Below, piece after piece: positions 6,335-14,385 of a stretch of 17,575 nt of DNA (within the stretch, counting starts at the first letter, position 1; every line of letters starts with the position of its first letter). Source of the stretch: CAUPWF01 sp964367905 (lineage in GTDB: Bacteria > Bacillota > Clostridia > Lachnospirales > Lachnospiraceae); NCBI GenBank assembly GCA_964367905.1, contig CAYIZP010000049.1, positions 1-17,575 on the forward strand. Reading direction: 5' to 3'. Made by a program: the position numbers and the translations under genes. The notes under the pieces are model-generated. The model searched no databases. It saw only the letters and a program-made list of their open reading frames with translations, and was not told the DNA's origin.

Positions 6335-7782
6335 CTCGTTTCCTCCAATACATTTAGACTCGAGGCATCCATCACCTCTGGCCCCGTAATAAGGCAGCCT
6401 TTCTCTTTTGAGTATTGAATATACTCTATAATCTTCTTCGTGATTCGCTCCCCTGGAGCCAAGATCGGAATCCCTGGTGGATAACACATAACAAATTCCG
6501 CACAAATCCTGTTATCACATGCTTCTAGTGGCAAGCTCTCCTTCTCGCCCCAGAATGCTTGTTGTGGTGACATCTCAACAATTGGTGAAATATATTCACT
6601 CTCAATCATTCCCACTTTTTCTTTTTTATGTCTACGCCTAATTTCTTCTAACGCTGTAATTAGTCTCTCGATGTTTTTATTTTTATCACCGACTGAGATA
6701 TAAGCTAGGAAATTACCCAAATCGCCGAATTCTATCTGAATATCGTACTCATCTCTCAGAATGTCATAGACTTCCTTCCCTGCCAATCCTAAATCCAAGG
6801 TATTGACCGATAGCTTCGTGGTATCAAAATCATAGACACTATCTCCATTCACAATTTCCTTCGAATATGCGTAATAATCTCCAATCTCATTGATTTCATC
6901 TCGCATATATTGAGATAGTTTCTTCACCTTCTCAAATATAGCCTCCCCATGTAAAGCCAAGTTTCTTCTCGAAATATCAAGGCTCGCCATTAGAAGATAA
7001 GAACCACTCGTTGTCTGTGTTAGATTGATGATTTGCCGAATATAATCCGCATTGATATTCTCTCCACATAATAAGAGCGAACTCTGGGTCAGAGAACCGC
7101 CTGACTTATGCATGCTGACACTCGCCATGTCGGCACCTGCTGCCATCGCCGTAATCGGCATGCCTTTCCCAAAATAAAAATGGGTACCGTGTGCTTCGTC
7201 TACAATCACCTTCATATCATTCTCGTGGGCAAGCTCCACAATGGATTTCAAATCAGAGCATATCCCATAGTAAGTCGGATTATTCACCAGAATCGCCTTG
7301 GCATCTGGGTTCTCTCCGATCGCCTGCCTCACATCACACAAACTCATTCCCAGTGCAATCCCGAGTCTCGTATTCGTCTTCGGATTCACATAGATTGGAA
7401 TCGCCCCACATAGTACAAATGCATTGATAACACTTTGATGTACATTCCTCGGCAAAATAATCTTCTCGCCTTGCTTCACCGTAGATAGTATCATTGCCTG
7501 AACCGACGACGTTGTTCCCCCTACCATGAAAAAAGCTTGTGCTGCTCCAAAGGCCTTTGCCGCCAAATCCTCCGCCTCCTTGATTACAGACACTGGATGA
7601 CATAGGTTATCCAGGCATTGCATAGAATTCACATCCACACTCAGGCACTTTTCCCCTAGGAATTCCGTTAGTTCTGGGTTCCCCTTGCCACGTTTATGTC
7701 CGGGAACATCAAATGGTACAATCTTATTCTTTTGTAATCTCTCTAGCGCCTGTAAAATCGGTGCTGATTTTTGTTCATTCAT
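6331..7782 (-). CDS. speA: Arginine decarboxylase, Orn/Lys/Arg decarboxylase family (fold I)
   Basis: 483 aa, close to B. subtilis SpeA (about 490), which is a biosynthetic arginine decarboxylase. PLP-binding landmarks are VPGHKRGKG (26-34), the TTSSVQA segment (90-96), DEAHGTH (195-201, Asp195 and His198) and SMHKSGGSLTQ (223-233), where Lys226 should form the Schiff base. The C-terminal domain includes 'MCYPPGIPILAPGERIT'. Arginine is preferred over lysine because agmatinase follows in the operon; sequence alone does not settle the substrate. An AGGAG ribosome binding site lies about 8 nt before the ATG. It heads the five-gene operon, behind a long leader with an intrinsic terminator, so expression likely depends on readthrough. 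Confidence 0.92.
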   Translation of the reverse strand: MNEQKSAPILQALERLQKNKIVPFDVPGHKRGKGNPELTEFLGEKCLSVDVNSMQCLDNLCHPVSVIKEAEDLAAKAFGAAQAFFMVGGTTSSVQAMILSTVKQGEKIILPRNVHQSVINAFVLCGAIPIYVNPKTNTRLGIALGMSLCDVRQAIGENPDAKAILVNNPTYYGICSDLKSIVELAHENDMKVIVDEAHGTHFYFGKGMPITAMAAGADMASVSMHKSGGSLTQSSLLLCGENINADYIRQIINLTQTTSGSYLLMASLDISRRNLALHGEAIFEKVKKLSQYMRDEINEIGDYYAYSKEIVNGDSVYDFDTTKLSVNTLDLGLAGKEVYDILRDEYDIQIEFGDLGNFLAYISVGDKNKNIERLITALEEIRRRHKKEKVGMIESEYISPIVEMSPQQAFWGEKESLPLEACDNRICAEFVMCYPPGIPILAPGERITKKIIEYIQYSKEKGCLITGPEVMDASSLNVLEETR

Positions 7783-7827
7783 ATCGTATTCTCCTAAATC
7801 AAGTCAATACGAGGCTCGCTCCCTCGC

Positions 7828-7859
7828 AAAAAAAGGTATGTCGCTAGTGCGACATACCT
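7828..7859 (-). terminator. Intrinsic terminator in the speA leader (attenuator)
   Basis: On the minus strand AGGTATGTCGC (7849-7859) and GCGACATACCT (7834-7844) form a perfect 11-bp stem with a 4-nt loop, followed by a T tract (7828-7833). It lies 45 bp upstream of the speA start codon, and no promoter is visible between it and speA. Its 5' strand can pair instead with the upstream segment ACATACTT (7950-7957): eight pairs with one G-U. That would break the terminator, as in classical attenuation. Confidence 0.85.
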
Positions 7860-8125
7860 GAAAATACAACGTAACAAACAGCCTAATCCCTGTTCTTTTA
7901 GAGTCTATATAGCAATAACTTACTTTTAATACTCATATTGATTTTTTACAAGTATGTACTAGCGTACAATTCAGGCGCATGAACCCAACAGGCATTAAGT
8001 TTGCCAGCTTATAAAATTAACGCTCGACGACGTTATCAATAATGTGCCGATATCGGCAATAGGTAGTTGACTTTTCTACCTTATAGTTTAAGCAAGTATC
8101 ATTGCTAATCTTCTTATTTAGTCAT
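7828..8125 (-). ncRNA. Structured leader RNA of the speA operon, candidate riboswitch or stand-alone RNA
   Basis: About 298 nt from the predicted transcript start to the terminator, with no convincing ORF. A long-range closing stem joins TAGCAAT plus TACTT (8094-8107) to AAGTA plus ATTGCTA (7910-7925), 7 + 5 bp around an internal loop. Inside it are these hairpins: AGGTAG/CTACCT (8061-8081), the perfect palindrome TGCCGATATCGGCA (8045-8058), AACG/CGTT (8019-8034), GGCA/TGCC (7991-8005), GGTTCA/TGAATT (7968-7985) and GTAC/GTAC (7956-7967). Between the closing stem and the terminator is AACAG/CTGTT (7877-7894). No T-box, lysine, SAM, guanidine or purine riboswitch hallmark was recognised. The size and multi-hairpin build recall ornate Firmicutes RNAs such as the raiA motif, but I could not match a consensus. 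A link to polyamine sensing is inferred from position only. Confidence 0.6.
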
Positions 8126-8130
8126 GTGTT

Positions 8131-8159
8131 ATAATAATACACATCGGCTTTTTTGTCAA
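8131..8159 (-). promoter_or_regulatory. Promoter of the leader RNA and speA operon
   Basis: On the minus strand TTGACA (8154-8159), a 17-bp spacer and TATTAT (8131-8136) give a strong sigma-A promoter, with the start predicted near 8125. It lies between the histidine kinase stop (8207) and speA (7782), in a stretch of over 400 bp without a gene, and is the only strong promoter seen there. Confidence 0.8.
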
Positions 8160-8206
8160 GTTTGGGATTTTTCATCGACGACAGCCCCTGTATACATGGT
8201 CTTTAT

Positions 8207-9370
8207 TTATTTAAAATATTTTACCTCAAATTTGGTACCTTCCTTTTCATCTGAAGTGGCGCGAATAAGTCCACCCTCTTCCATGATTATCCTCTTAGAG
8301 AGCGCCAATCCTATTCCTATACTATTTTTATTGTCCTCATCAGTTCGATAAAACCTCTCGAATATCTTCTTTAGCTTATTAGGTTCAATAACCTTCCCAT
8401 AATTTTGTACTTCAATTGTCGTATACAATTGATTCTGTTCTACCGAAATCTTCACCTCTGTTCCTTCATAAGCGTGCTCAATTGCATTTTTCACAATATT
8501 ACTCAATGCTTCTATCTGCCATTGTGGGTCACAATGAAGCATCACATCTTCGGAAACTGCCGTTACAATCTGAATATCTTTCAACTCACTCAACAATGAC
8601 AATTGTTCTACGACCCCCTCTACAAGGGAAGCTGCTTTCACCTCTTGCTGTTTGAATTCAATGACTCCTGCGTCGAATCTTGCTAGTTTTAGAATTGCAA
8701 TAATCAAATCATTAATATGCACAATTTCGCGTCTCATCTCTCGCAGTTGCTTTTTGTCTACCACCAATGCTTTCTCTTGATTTTCTATCCGAATCAGCAT
8801 AGATGTCAGTGGTGTTTTTAATTGATGAGAGATATCTGCTAATGAGTCTTTTAACTTGATTCTACCCTCTTGATTCGTAATTGCTTCCTCTTTGAGCTGT
8901 ACCGTCAATTGATACAGTTCATTCTTTAATACATTCAGTTCATTGTCGTTATAATCCATCAAATTCATCTCATAAGTTCGATGGTTCATATCATGGATAT
9001 AGGTAATCAATTCCTCAACTTTTTTCCTTCGCCCACTCATGTAGACTCTATATAAACATAATAACACACTGAGGTAGAGTAAAAGACCAGCCACATTTAA
9101 CATCCACAAATCTTGTTCCACAAAGGAATCTCGTTCACTATCCAACCCATATCGTAAGAGGATATTCTCACCTCCTTCTTTATCCAAAATCTGTAGAATT
9201 TCCTCTTCTTCTATATCTGGATAAGTCGCTACTAAATAAGTTAAAATCCCATCGATTTTCTGGTTCCCCTTTTGATTGTACACTTCGCTTACATATAAAT
9301 TAATTAAGATGAGCCCAAGAATAAAGATAAAATTAATCCCTAAAAATATTTTAGTATATCTACTTTTCAT
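8207..9370 (-). CDS. Sensor histidine kinase of a two-component system
   Basis: 387 aa. Two membrane helices (about 7-27 and 88-108) flank an acidic extracellular segment of about 60 residues. A juxtamembrane linker follows, then the HisKA domain with SHQLKTPLTS (phospho-acceptor His182) and the ATPase domain with N box NIVKNAIEHA (Asn295), 'FERFYRTDED' (F box) and GIGLALSK (352-359). In the G1 box the usual Asp is an Asn (VQNYG, 322-326), a change seen in VanS-like kinases. It overlaps the response regulator by 11 nt. It is unlike BceS-type kinases, which have almost no extracellular part, so direct sensing of a ligand outside the membrane is plausible. It is the last gene of the seven-gene run; no terminator is evident after it. 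Confidence 0.93.
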   Translation of the reverse strand: MKSRYTKIFLGINFIFILGLILINLYVSEVYNQKGNQKIDGILTYLVATYPDIEEEEILQILDKEGGENILLRYGLDSERDSFVEQDLWMLNVAGLLLYLSVLLCLYRVYMSGRRKKVEELITYIHDMNHRTYEMNLMDYNDNELNVLKNELYQLTVQLKEEAITNQEGRIKLKDSLADISHQLKTPLTSMLIRIENQEKALVVDKKQLREMRREIVHINDLIIAILKLARFDAGVIEFKQQEVKAASLVEGVVEQLSLLSELKDIQIVTAVSEDVMLHCDPQWQIEALSNIVKNAIEHAYEGTEVKISVEQNQLYTTIEVQNYGKVIEPNKLKKIFERFYRTDEDNKNSIGIGLALSKRIIMEEGGLIRATSDEKEGTKFEVKYFK

Positions 9371-10004
9371 TGATTTGATACCCCATTCCTCTTATGGTTC
9401 TAATCACATCTTCCCCTACCTTCTCCCGCAGTCGTTTGATGTAAACCGTAATGGTATTATCCGAAACATCATTTCCTGTCCACATCCATATCTTCTCTAT
9501 CAGAAAATCACGTGTAATAATTTGATTTAGGTTACAAAATAATAGCGATAGAATTCTGCTTTCCAAAGCGGTAAGTTCTATACGCTCTCCTTGTTTATAT
9601 AAGGTGCTTGTCTTGATATCATACGTAATATCATCTATGATAACCGTCTTATGAAAGTTCATAACCTTGTTGATCCGGGCAACTAACTCTTTATTGGAAA
9701 ATGGCTTTGTAATATAATCGTCCGCCCCAAGTTCCAGACCATACACAATATCATCCTCAAAAGACCTAGCAGTCAAAAAAATCGTCTTAATCTTCTGTTT
9801 GACCACTTCATTTTTATAAAAATCGAATCCATTACCGTCTTGGAGTGAAACATCTAATAATATCAAGTCTACATTATGCTCATAGATATATTCCATAGCC
9901 TTTTCTACACCCTCTACATAATGAAATTCATAAGGCAATTCTTGAAATAAGCTTGCTAAATTCTTACAGATTTCCTTATTATCTTCTACTAATAAAATAT
10001 GCAT
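9360..10004 (-). CDS. OmpR/PhoB-type response regulator
   Basis: 214 aa. The receiver domain (1-115) has the acidic pair Glu7-Asp8, the phospho-acceptor Asp51 in LLLDVSLQDG, Thr78 in FLTAR and Lys100 in YITKPFS. The C-terminal winged helix (about 122-214) contains LTALESRILSLL and 'NTITVYIKRLREKVG', then IRTIRGMGYQ, as in the OmpR family. A GAGGG ribosome binding site precedes the ATG in the 18-nt gap after the permease gene. It should pair with the overlapping kinase and probably controls this operon or other envelope genes; no binding site could be assigned. Confidence 0.95.
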   Translation of the reverse strand: MHILLVEDNKEICKNLASLFQELPYEFHYVEGVEKAMEYIYEHNVDLILLDVSLQDGNGFDFYKNEVVKQKIKTIFLTARSFEDDIVYGLELGADDYITKPFSNKELVARINKVMNFHKTVIIDDITYDIKTSTLYKQGERIELTALESRILSLLFCNLNQIITRDFLIEKIWMWTGNDVSDNTITVYIKRLREKVGEDVIRTIRGMGYQINEK

Positions 10005-10022
10005 GTTTTTCCCTCTTTTTTT

Positions 10023-12389
10023 CTAGTGTACTCTATTGCTTCGCATCACTTCCATTGGACTTTCCTTTTCTATACTACGAATCATAAACCAAATGTGTAC
10101 TACTTGCAATGCCACAACTACTGCAACCACTATTAACACTTGCGCAAATGGAATATCTACTTCTACTTTGATTCCCGTCCCCAACAGCTGTAATACAAGA
10201 TATGCAATAAATCCAGAGCCAAGCAATGCAAATGTCAGTGCCTTTATCGCAATGGCTAGCTGTTCCAATAATATCATCCGTTTCAAATCATTTTTTCCAA
10301 TTCCAATGCTATGTAACATGGCAAATTCTTTTTTCCGCAGAGATATATTGGCACTACTTACATTGATAATCATGGAAATACTCATACAACAAATCATAAA
10401 TAGAAAGAAATATAACAAGAATGAAACCCCTTGTAAGGTAATCAATTGTTCTTCGTATATTCTACTCTCATCCACAAAGTAAAAGCTTGGTTCTAACAAC
10501 TCTGCCCATCTGATATACTCTTCTGGCTTTTCCGTTTCTATAAACGCAACTGGCTCTCCATATTCATACTGAGAAAAATATTTATTATTCACTACCACAT
10601 GTGGGGAGATGCCTCTGATATACTCTGCAGTATAAGACAAATCCTCTGTAACATACCCTAATTCCAATGAACATGGTTCGTTAGAGTCAAGTATTCTTCC
10701 TTCTATTACATCTCCTGGTTGATATGAAGTAAGATTCCTATATATAACTATTTCCCCATCTTCCTCATCTAGAACCATGTTTACTAGTATACCTTTATCG
10801 TGTACTTCTTCATAATCAGCTCCGATTTTCTCTGCATAATTCCGAAAGGATTCATCTTCTAAAGCAAGGGCATGAATTACATTTAAACTTTTACTTGGAT
10901 GGTTCTGTGTCTTATAAGACTTTCCAATCTCATACTCTACACCATAATAGTTATATCCAATTTCATATCCATCGACCAACTCACTTTCTGTCAATGCGAT
11001 ATACTCTTCTTTTGTAGACATCTCTTCTTCTACACCATATATCATAACATCGTAGCTGATATTATCTATTTGTGCATATAATACATGCGTTATTATCTCT
11101 ACGGTAAGTAGCGTTGTAAGTATCAAAAACACACTCCCACCTATGGAAAGACTTGTGGCTCGATATCGTTTTTTAAAGACTCTTCGGTTATTCTCAGCCA
11201 ATGCACCTGATACACCTAGAGCATGTCTCCTATCTACTCTTTTCTTTTTGGTGATCAAAGCATCCACCTCTCCTCTCATCAACCCTACGGGTGTAGATTT
11301 TGACAACTTCCATCTGTTGTACCTCACACTCAGCCAACTTGGAATAAATGCCAATCCACCACCCCCGATTAAGCTAATCACCGAGAAGTGAAACTCCAAA
11401 TCCATCCAATATGATATATAAGGCTGTAATACCCAGATACTGATTATCGTAAGAAGCGTTCCCAAAATCATTCCTGCAAGCACCCCAATACCAGTTAGAA
11501 TATAGGTGTCAAAGGCTACTAAATACTGAAAGTCTTTCTCTTTCATTCCCATTGCTTTCAATAAACCAAAGGTATGATTTCGCTCTCCCCTTGACAGCTG
11601 AGTAATATAACTTAGGGAAAATAAGGTAACAAAAGTAATCAGTACTACAATTCCAATAAATATCCCGCCTCCTATGAGCCATTCATTTTTCGAAAAATCC
11701 AAACCATCAATTTTTATGAGATTTGTGTTTTCCACATAATATTCATAATACTCCTCTTCTTTTCCAAGTATTTCCTCTGTTGTCTTTTTATAATCTAGAG
11801 GATTCTTATAAGTAACAAACACATCCGCTTTTCCACGCTCTATCCCTGTTGTAATACCGTCATAGTCCAGAAAAAAATGAGTTGGTGCTATAATCCCAAC
11901 AATCGTAAAAGTATTCACAGTTCCATCTACTGACCATGCAACTTGATCTCCTACCGTAATATCTAACTCACCAAGGTCACCCTCATCTAATAATAATTCA
12001 CTATTATTTTGAGGAAATCGCCCTTCCATCACTGTAATCCCAATGGCTTTTGCATCCGCCTCTTCCATACTATAGATTCTTACTTGCGGTTCTACTATAT
12101 TTGCTAATTCTGGTACACTTGCTAGCCCCACTTGATAAGCCTTATACACCATCTCTATATCAATATTAGATTCAAAGTAATCGATATCTTCTACATCACT
12201 CACCCCTAGATGATATGCTCCTACTCCTGATACAATGTCCTTTCGCCAACTCCCACCAATAGAAGCAACCATCATACATAGCATTGTAAATAGTAGAGCT
12301 GCTAAACAAATGGTAATAACAATACTCCAACTTCTTTTTTTATATCTCAGTATATTTTGTATCGCTAACTTTCGAATTTGTTTATTCAT
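10023..12389 (-). CDS. FtsX/MacB-type ABC transporter permease
   Basis: 788 aa from the ATG that overlaps the ATPase stop by 8 nt (ATGAATAA); the frame is open 7 codons further upstream, inside the ATPase gene. Two repeats of the FtsX plan are visible. The first has helix 1 (about 19-44), an extracellular domain (about 45-245) and three helices (about 250-375). The second has a helix near 415-440, a second extracellular domain to about 655, then three helices ending near 785. Each FtsX core has the typical ELLALLRALG-like text (FGLLKAMGMKEKDF and FAMLHSIGIGKNDL). This eight-helix form differs from ten-helix BceB. Such permeases export or sense peptides, lipids or lipoproteins; the substrate here is unknown. 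The co-transcribed kinase and regulator suggest antimicrobial-peptide or envelope stress. Confidence 0.9.
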   Translation of the reverse strand: MNKQIRKLAIQNILRYKKRSWSIVITICLAALLFTMLCMMVASIGGSWRKDIVSGVGAYHLGVSDVEDIDYFESNIDIEMVYKAYQVGLASVPELANIVEPQVRIYSMEEADAKAIGITVMEGRFPQNNSELLLDEGDLGELDITVGDQVAWSVDGTVNTFTIVGIIAPTHFFLDYDGITTGIERGKADVFVTYKNPLDYKKTTEEILGKEEEYYEYYVENTNLIKIDGLDFSKNEWLIGGGIFIGIVVLITFVTLFSLSYITQLSRGERNHTFGLLKAMGMKEKDFQYLVAFDTYILTGIGVLAGMILGTLLTIISIWVLQPYISYWMDLEFHFSVISLIGGGGLAFIPSWLSVRYNRWKLSKSTPVGLMRGEVDALITKKKRVDRRHALGVSGALAENNRRVFKKRYRATSLSIGGSVFLILTTLLTVEIITHVLYAQIDNISYDVMIYGVEEEMSTKEEYIALTESELVDGYEIGYNYYGVEYEIGKSYKTQNHPSKSLNVIHALALEDESFRNYAEKIGADYEEVHDKGILVNMVLDEEDGEIVIYRNLTSYQPGDVIEGRILDSNEPCSLELGYVTEDLSYTAEYIRGISPHVVVNNKYFSQYEYGEPVAFIETEKPEEYIRWAELLEPSFYFVDESRIYEEQLITLQGVSFLLYFFLFMICCMSISMIINVSSANISLRKKEFAMLHSIGIGKNDLKRMILLEQLAIAIKALTFALLGSGFIAYLVLQLLGTGIKVEVDIPFAQVLIVVAVVVALQVVHIWFMIRSIEKESPMEVMRSNRVH

Positions 12390-13050
12390 CGACAATTTTC
12401 CCATCCTCAATCCGAATTACCCTGTCTGCTTCTAATGCCACTTCAGTATCGTGTGTAATCATCACTATGGTCTGTTTGTATTCTAAGTTCAATTTTTTAA
12501 AAAGGGTCATAATTTCTTCTCTATTCTTACGATCCAAGTTCCCAGTAGGCTCATCTGCAAGTACAATGGATGGTTTACTGATTAATGCCCTTCCAATACT
12601 CACCCTCTGTTGTTGTCCACCTGACAATTGATTCGGTAGGTGATTTCTTTTCTCTTGTAATCCTAACCGATCTAACAATTCCTCTAAAAACATGTTATCC
12701 ACTTGTCGTCTATCCAACATCAATGGTAATACAATATTTTCTTCCACCGATAATGCTGGAAGCAGATTGAAGAATTGATAGACCACCCCAATCTGCCTTC
12801 TACGAAATGTAGTGAGTAACTCTTCCTCTAGCCCATAGATATCACTCCCATTGATATACACCTGACCTTCTGTTGGCTTATCCACACCTCCTAATAAATG
12901 TAGTAGTGTAGATTTTCCAGATCCAGAAGTTCCGATAACCGCTACAAATTCACCTTTTTCCACTGTTAAATCTACTTGCTTTAATGCCTGTACTTGATAT
13001 TCTCCTCGCCCATACACTTTCGATAAACCTTTTGTTTCAATCACCTTCAT
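12382..13050 (-). CDS. ABC transporter ATP-binding protein (MacB/LolD type)
   Basis: 222 aa starting at the ATG at 13050, 5 nt after an AGGAG. A GTG two codons upstream is in frame, but its first base is part of that AGGAG, so it is a poor start. Motifs are Walker A GTSGSGKST, Q-loop 'VVYQFFNLLP', signature LSGGQQQR, Walker B 'IVLADEPTGNLD' and the switch histidine in MITHDTE. It belongs to the MacB/LolD/BceA group and should drive the overlapping permease. It follows the glycosyltransferase gene by only 8 nt, which ties the transporter to the glycosylation genes. Confidence 0.94.
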   Translation of the reverse strand: MKVIETKGLSKVYGRGEYQVQALKQVDLTVEKGEFVAVIGTSGSGKSTLLHLLGGVDKPTEGQVYINGSDIYGLEEELLTTFRRRQIGVVYQFFNLLPALSVEENIVLPLMLDRRQVDNMFLEELLDRLGLQEKRNHLPNQLSGGQQQRVSIGRALISKPSIVLADEPTGNLDRKNREEIMTLFKKLNLEYKQTIVMITHDTEVALEADRVIRIEDGKIVDE

Positions 13051-13058
13051 AGACACTC

Positions 13059-14000
13059 CTATCGTGCATTTTGTTCTTTTATAATATAAATTGGTCTCCC
13101 TTTGCTCTCTAGATAGTTCTTAGATGCATAGCCTCCTACAATAGAGATAAATAGAAGTTGAATTCCACTTAGAAATAGCAAGACACACATCATGATTCCC
13201 CATTCTGAAGTTGGAATTTGATAGACTAAACTGGTAATGGCTAAATAAATCCCATATGCAAACGATAACACAAAACAGATGCCTCCTAATACTGCTGCCA
13301 TCGATATAGGTGCAGTTGAAAAGGACAATAATCCATCCAATGCATAGCGGAATAATTGTTTCATTCCCCACTTTGTCTCTCCTGCCACGCGCTCAATATT
13401 CTCAAAGGAAATCCACTTTGTCTCAAAACCTACAAAAGAGAAAATTCCTTTCATATATCGATTATATTCCTTACATGCAAGAATCGCATCTACCATCTTA
13501 CGAGACATCATGCGAAAATCTCCTGCTCCGTCATCCATATCAACCTTGGACATACTACTAATGATTTTATAAAATGTTTTTGACAACGTATTTCTAAGAA
13601 ACCCTTCTCCATCCCTTGTCATTCGAAATCCTGCACAACACTCATACCCTTCTTCCATAACCGCGTGTATCATCTGTGGTAATAATTCAGGTGGGTGTTG
13701 CAAGTCTGCATCCATAATCACGGTAAAATCACTCTTCGCCTCGCGAAGCCCTGCATACATAGCTGCTTCTTTTCCGAAATTTCTCGAAAATGTAATGTAA
13801 TTGCAGCTTTCATCTTCCTTGTTTAAATCTTTTAATATCTGTAAAGTCTGATCTCCACTTCCATCATCTACAAATAGAAAGTTTGCCCTTATCATACCAC
13901 ATTTTTTTATGTGTTTTTTTGTTTCTTCGTAAAATAATCTGACACTATCTTCCTCATTATAGCACGGTACAACTATGGTCAATGTTTTTCTCTCGTTCAT
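13059..14000 (-). CDS. GT2 polyprenyl-phosphate glycosyltransferase (GtrB/CsbB-like)
   Basis: 313 aa. An N-terminal GT-A domain has VVPCYNEED (10-18), VDDGSGD (44-50), the metal-binding DADLQHPP (97-104) and 'SRNFGKEAAMYAGL'. Two C-terminal helices (about 232-262 and 270-295) anchor it in the membrane. Enzymes of this type (GtrB, CsbB, Listeria GtlA) load a hexose or GlcNAc from a nucleotide sugar onto undecaprenyl phosphate at the inner face. GGAGGG 8 nt before the ATG supports this start, which lies inside the GtrA gene (44-nt overlap). The neighbours, a GtrA flippase and a YfhO-like GT-C enzyme, are the expected partners. The sugar cannot be read from the sequence. Confidence 0.93.
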   Translation of the reverse strand: MNERKTLTIVVPCYNEEDSVRLFYEETKKHIKKCGMIRANFLFVDDGSGDQTLQILKDLNKEDESCNYITFSRNFGKEAAMYAGLREAKSDFTVIMDADLQHPPELLPQMIHAVMEEGYECCAGFRMTRDGEGFLRNTLSKTFYKIISSMSKVDMDDGAGDFRMMSRKMVDAILACKEYNRYMKGIFSFVGFETKWISFENIERVAGETKWGMKQLFRYALDGLLSFSTAPISMAAVLGGICFVLSFAYGIYLAITSLVYQIPTSEWGIMMCVLLFLSGIQLLFISIVGGYASKNYLESKGRPIYIIKEQNAR

Positions 14001-14385
14001 CCTTCATTCCCTCCTTAAATATTTTATATTTGCATAGTACATAATTTCCGATTACAGTAATCACACTCACACTCATCTTACTGATTAGTAGAGGCACTCC
14101 TACGCCCAATTGCAGTAAAACTAATAATGTATTTTCTATCATCAGTGTTATTAATCTTAAACTTACAAATTGTCCCAAAGACTCCTTGCTCTTATGTATT
14201 TTAAAAACGAAGGTTGTATTGATTGCGTATGCACACACTACTGCTACACACCATGCCAATGTGTTGTTAACAACTGTTGGAATTTCTAACATATAGCCTC
14301 CACTAAATACTAGATAGTTCACAAGAGTCGTAATGCCTCCACCTATTAGATATCCTATTTTTTCTTTATTCTCTTTTATCTTCAT
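13957..14385 (-). CDS. GtrA-family membrane protein, probable lipid-linked sugar flippase
   Basis: 142 aa with four predicted helices (about 10-31, 38-57, 71-95 and 101-118). The text YLIGGGITTLVNYLVF at the start and the closing VIGNYVLCKYKIFKEG are typical of GtrA/DPMS-flippase proteins. Family members are thought to flip undecaprenyl-phosphate-linked sugars across the membrane. It overlaps the upstream YfhO-like gene by 20 nt and the downstream GT2 by 44 nt. The last 20 residues are coded in the zone shared with the GT2 gene and are charged. An AGAGGAG lies 9 nt before the ATG. Confidence 0.9.
   Translation of the reverse strand: MKIKENKEKIGYLIGGGITTLVNYLVFSGGYMLEIPTVVNNTLAWCVAVVCAYAINTTFVFKIHKSKESLGQFVSLRLITLMIENTLLVLLQLGVGVPLLISKMSVSVITVIGNYVLCKYKIFKEGMKDEREKNIDHSCTVL

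Noticed and set aside
6335..6505. 57-codon N-terminal extension of the speE frame
   Set aside because: It lies wholly inside the 3' end of speA, has no spermidine-synthase similarity, and the ATG at 6334 has a good GGAGG and the usual ATGA overlap.
7828..8125. T-box, lysine or SAM riboswitch identity for the speA leader
   Set aside because: The T-box TGGNACCGCG element and the core consensus segments of these riboswitches are not visible, so only an unassigned structured RNA is claimed.
13051..13056. GTG start two codons upstream for the ABC ATPase
   Set aside because: The GTG shares a base with the AGGAG ribosome binding site, so the ATG at 13050 is the better start.
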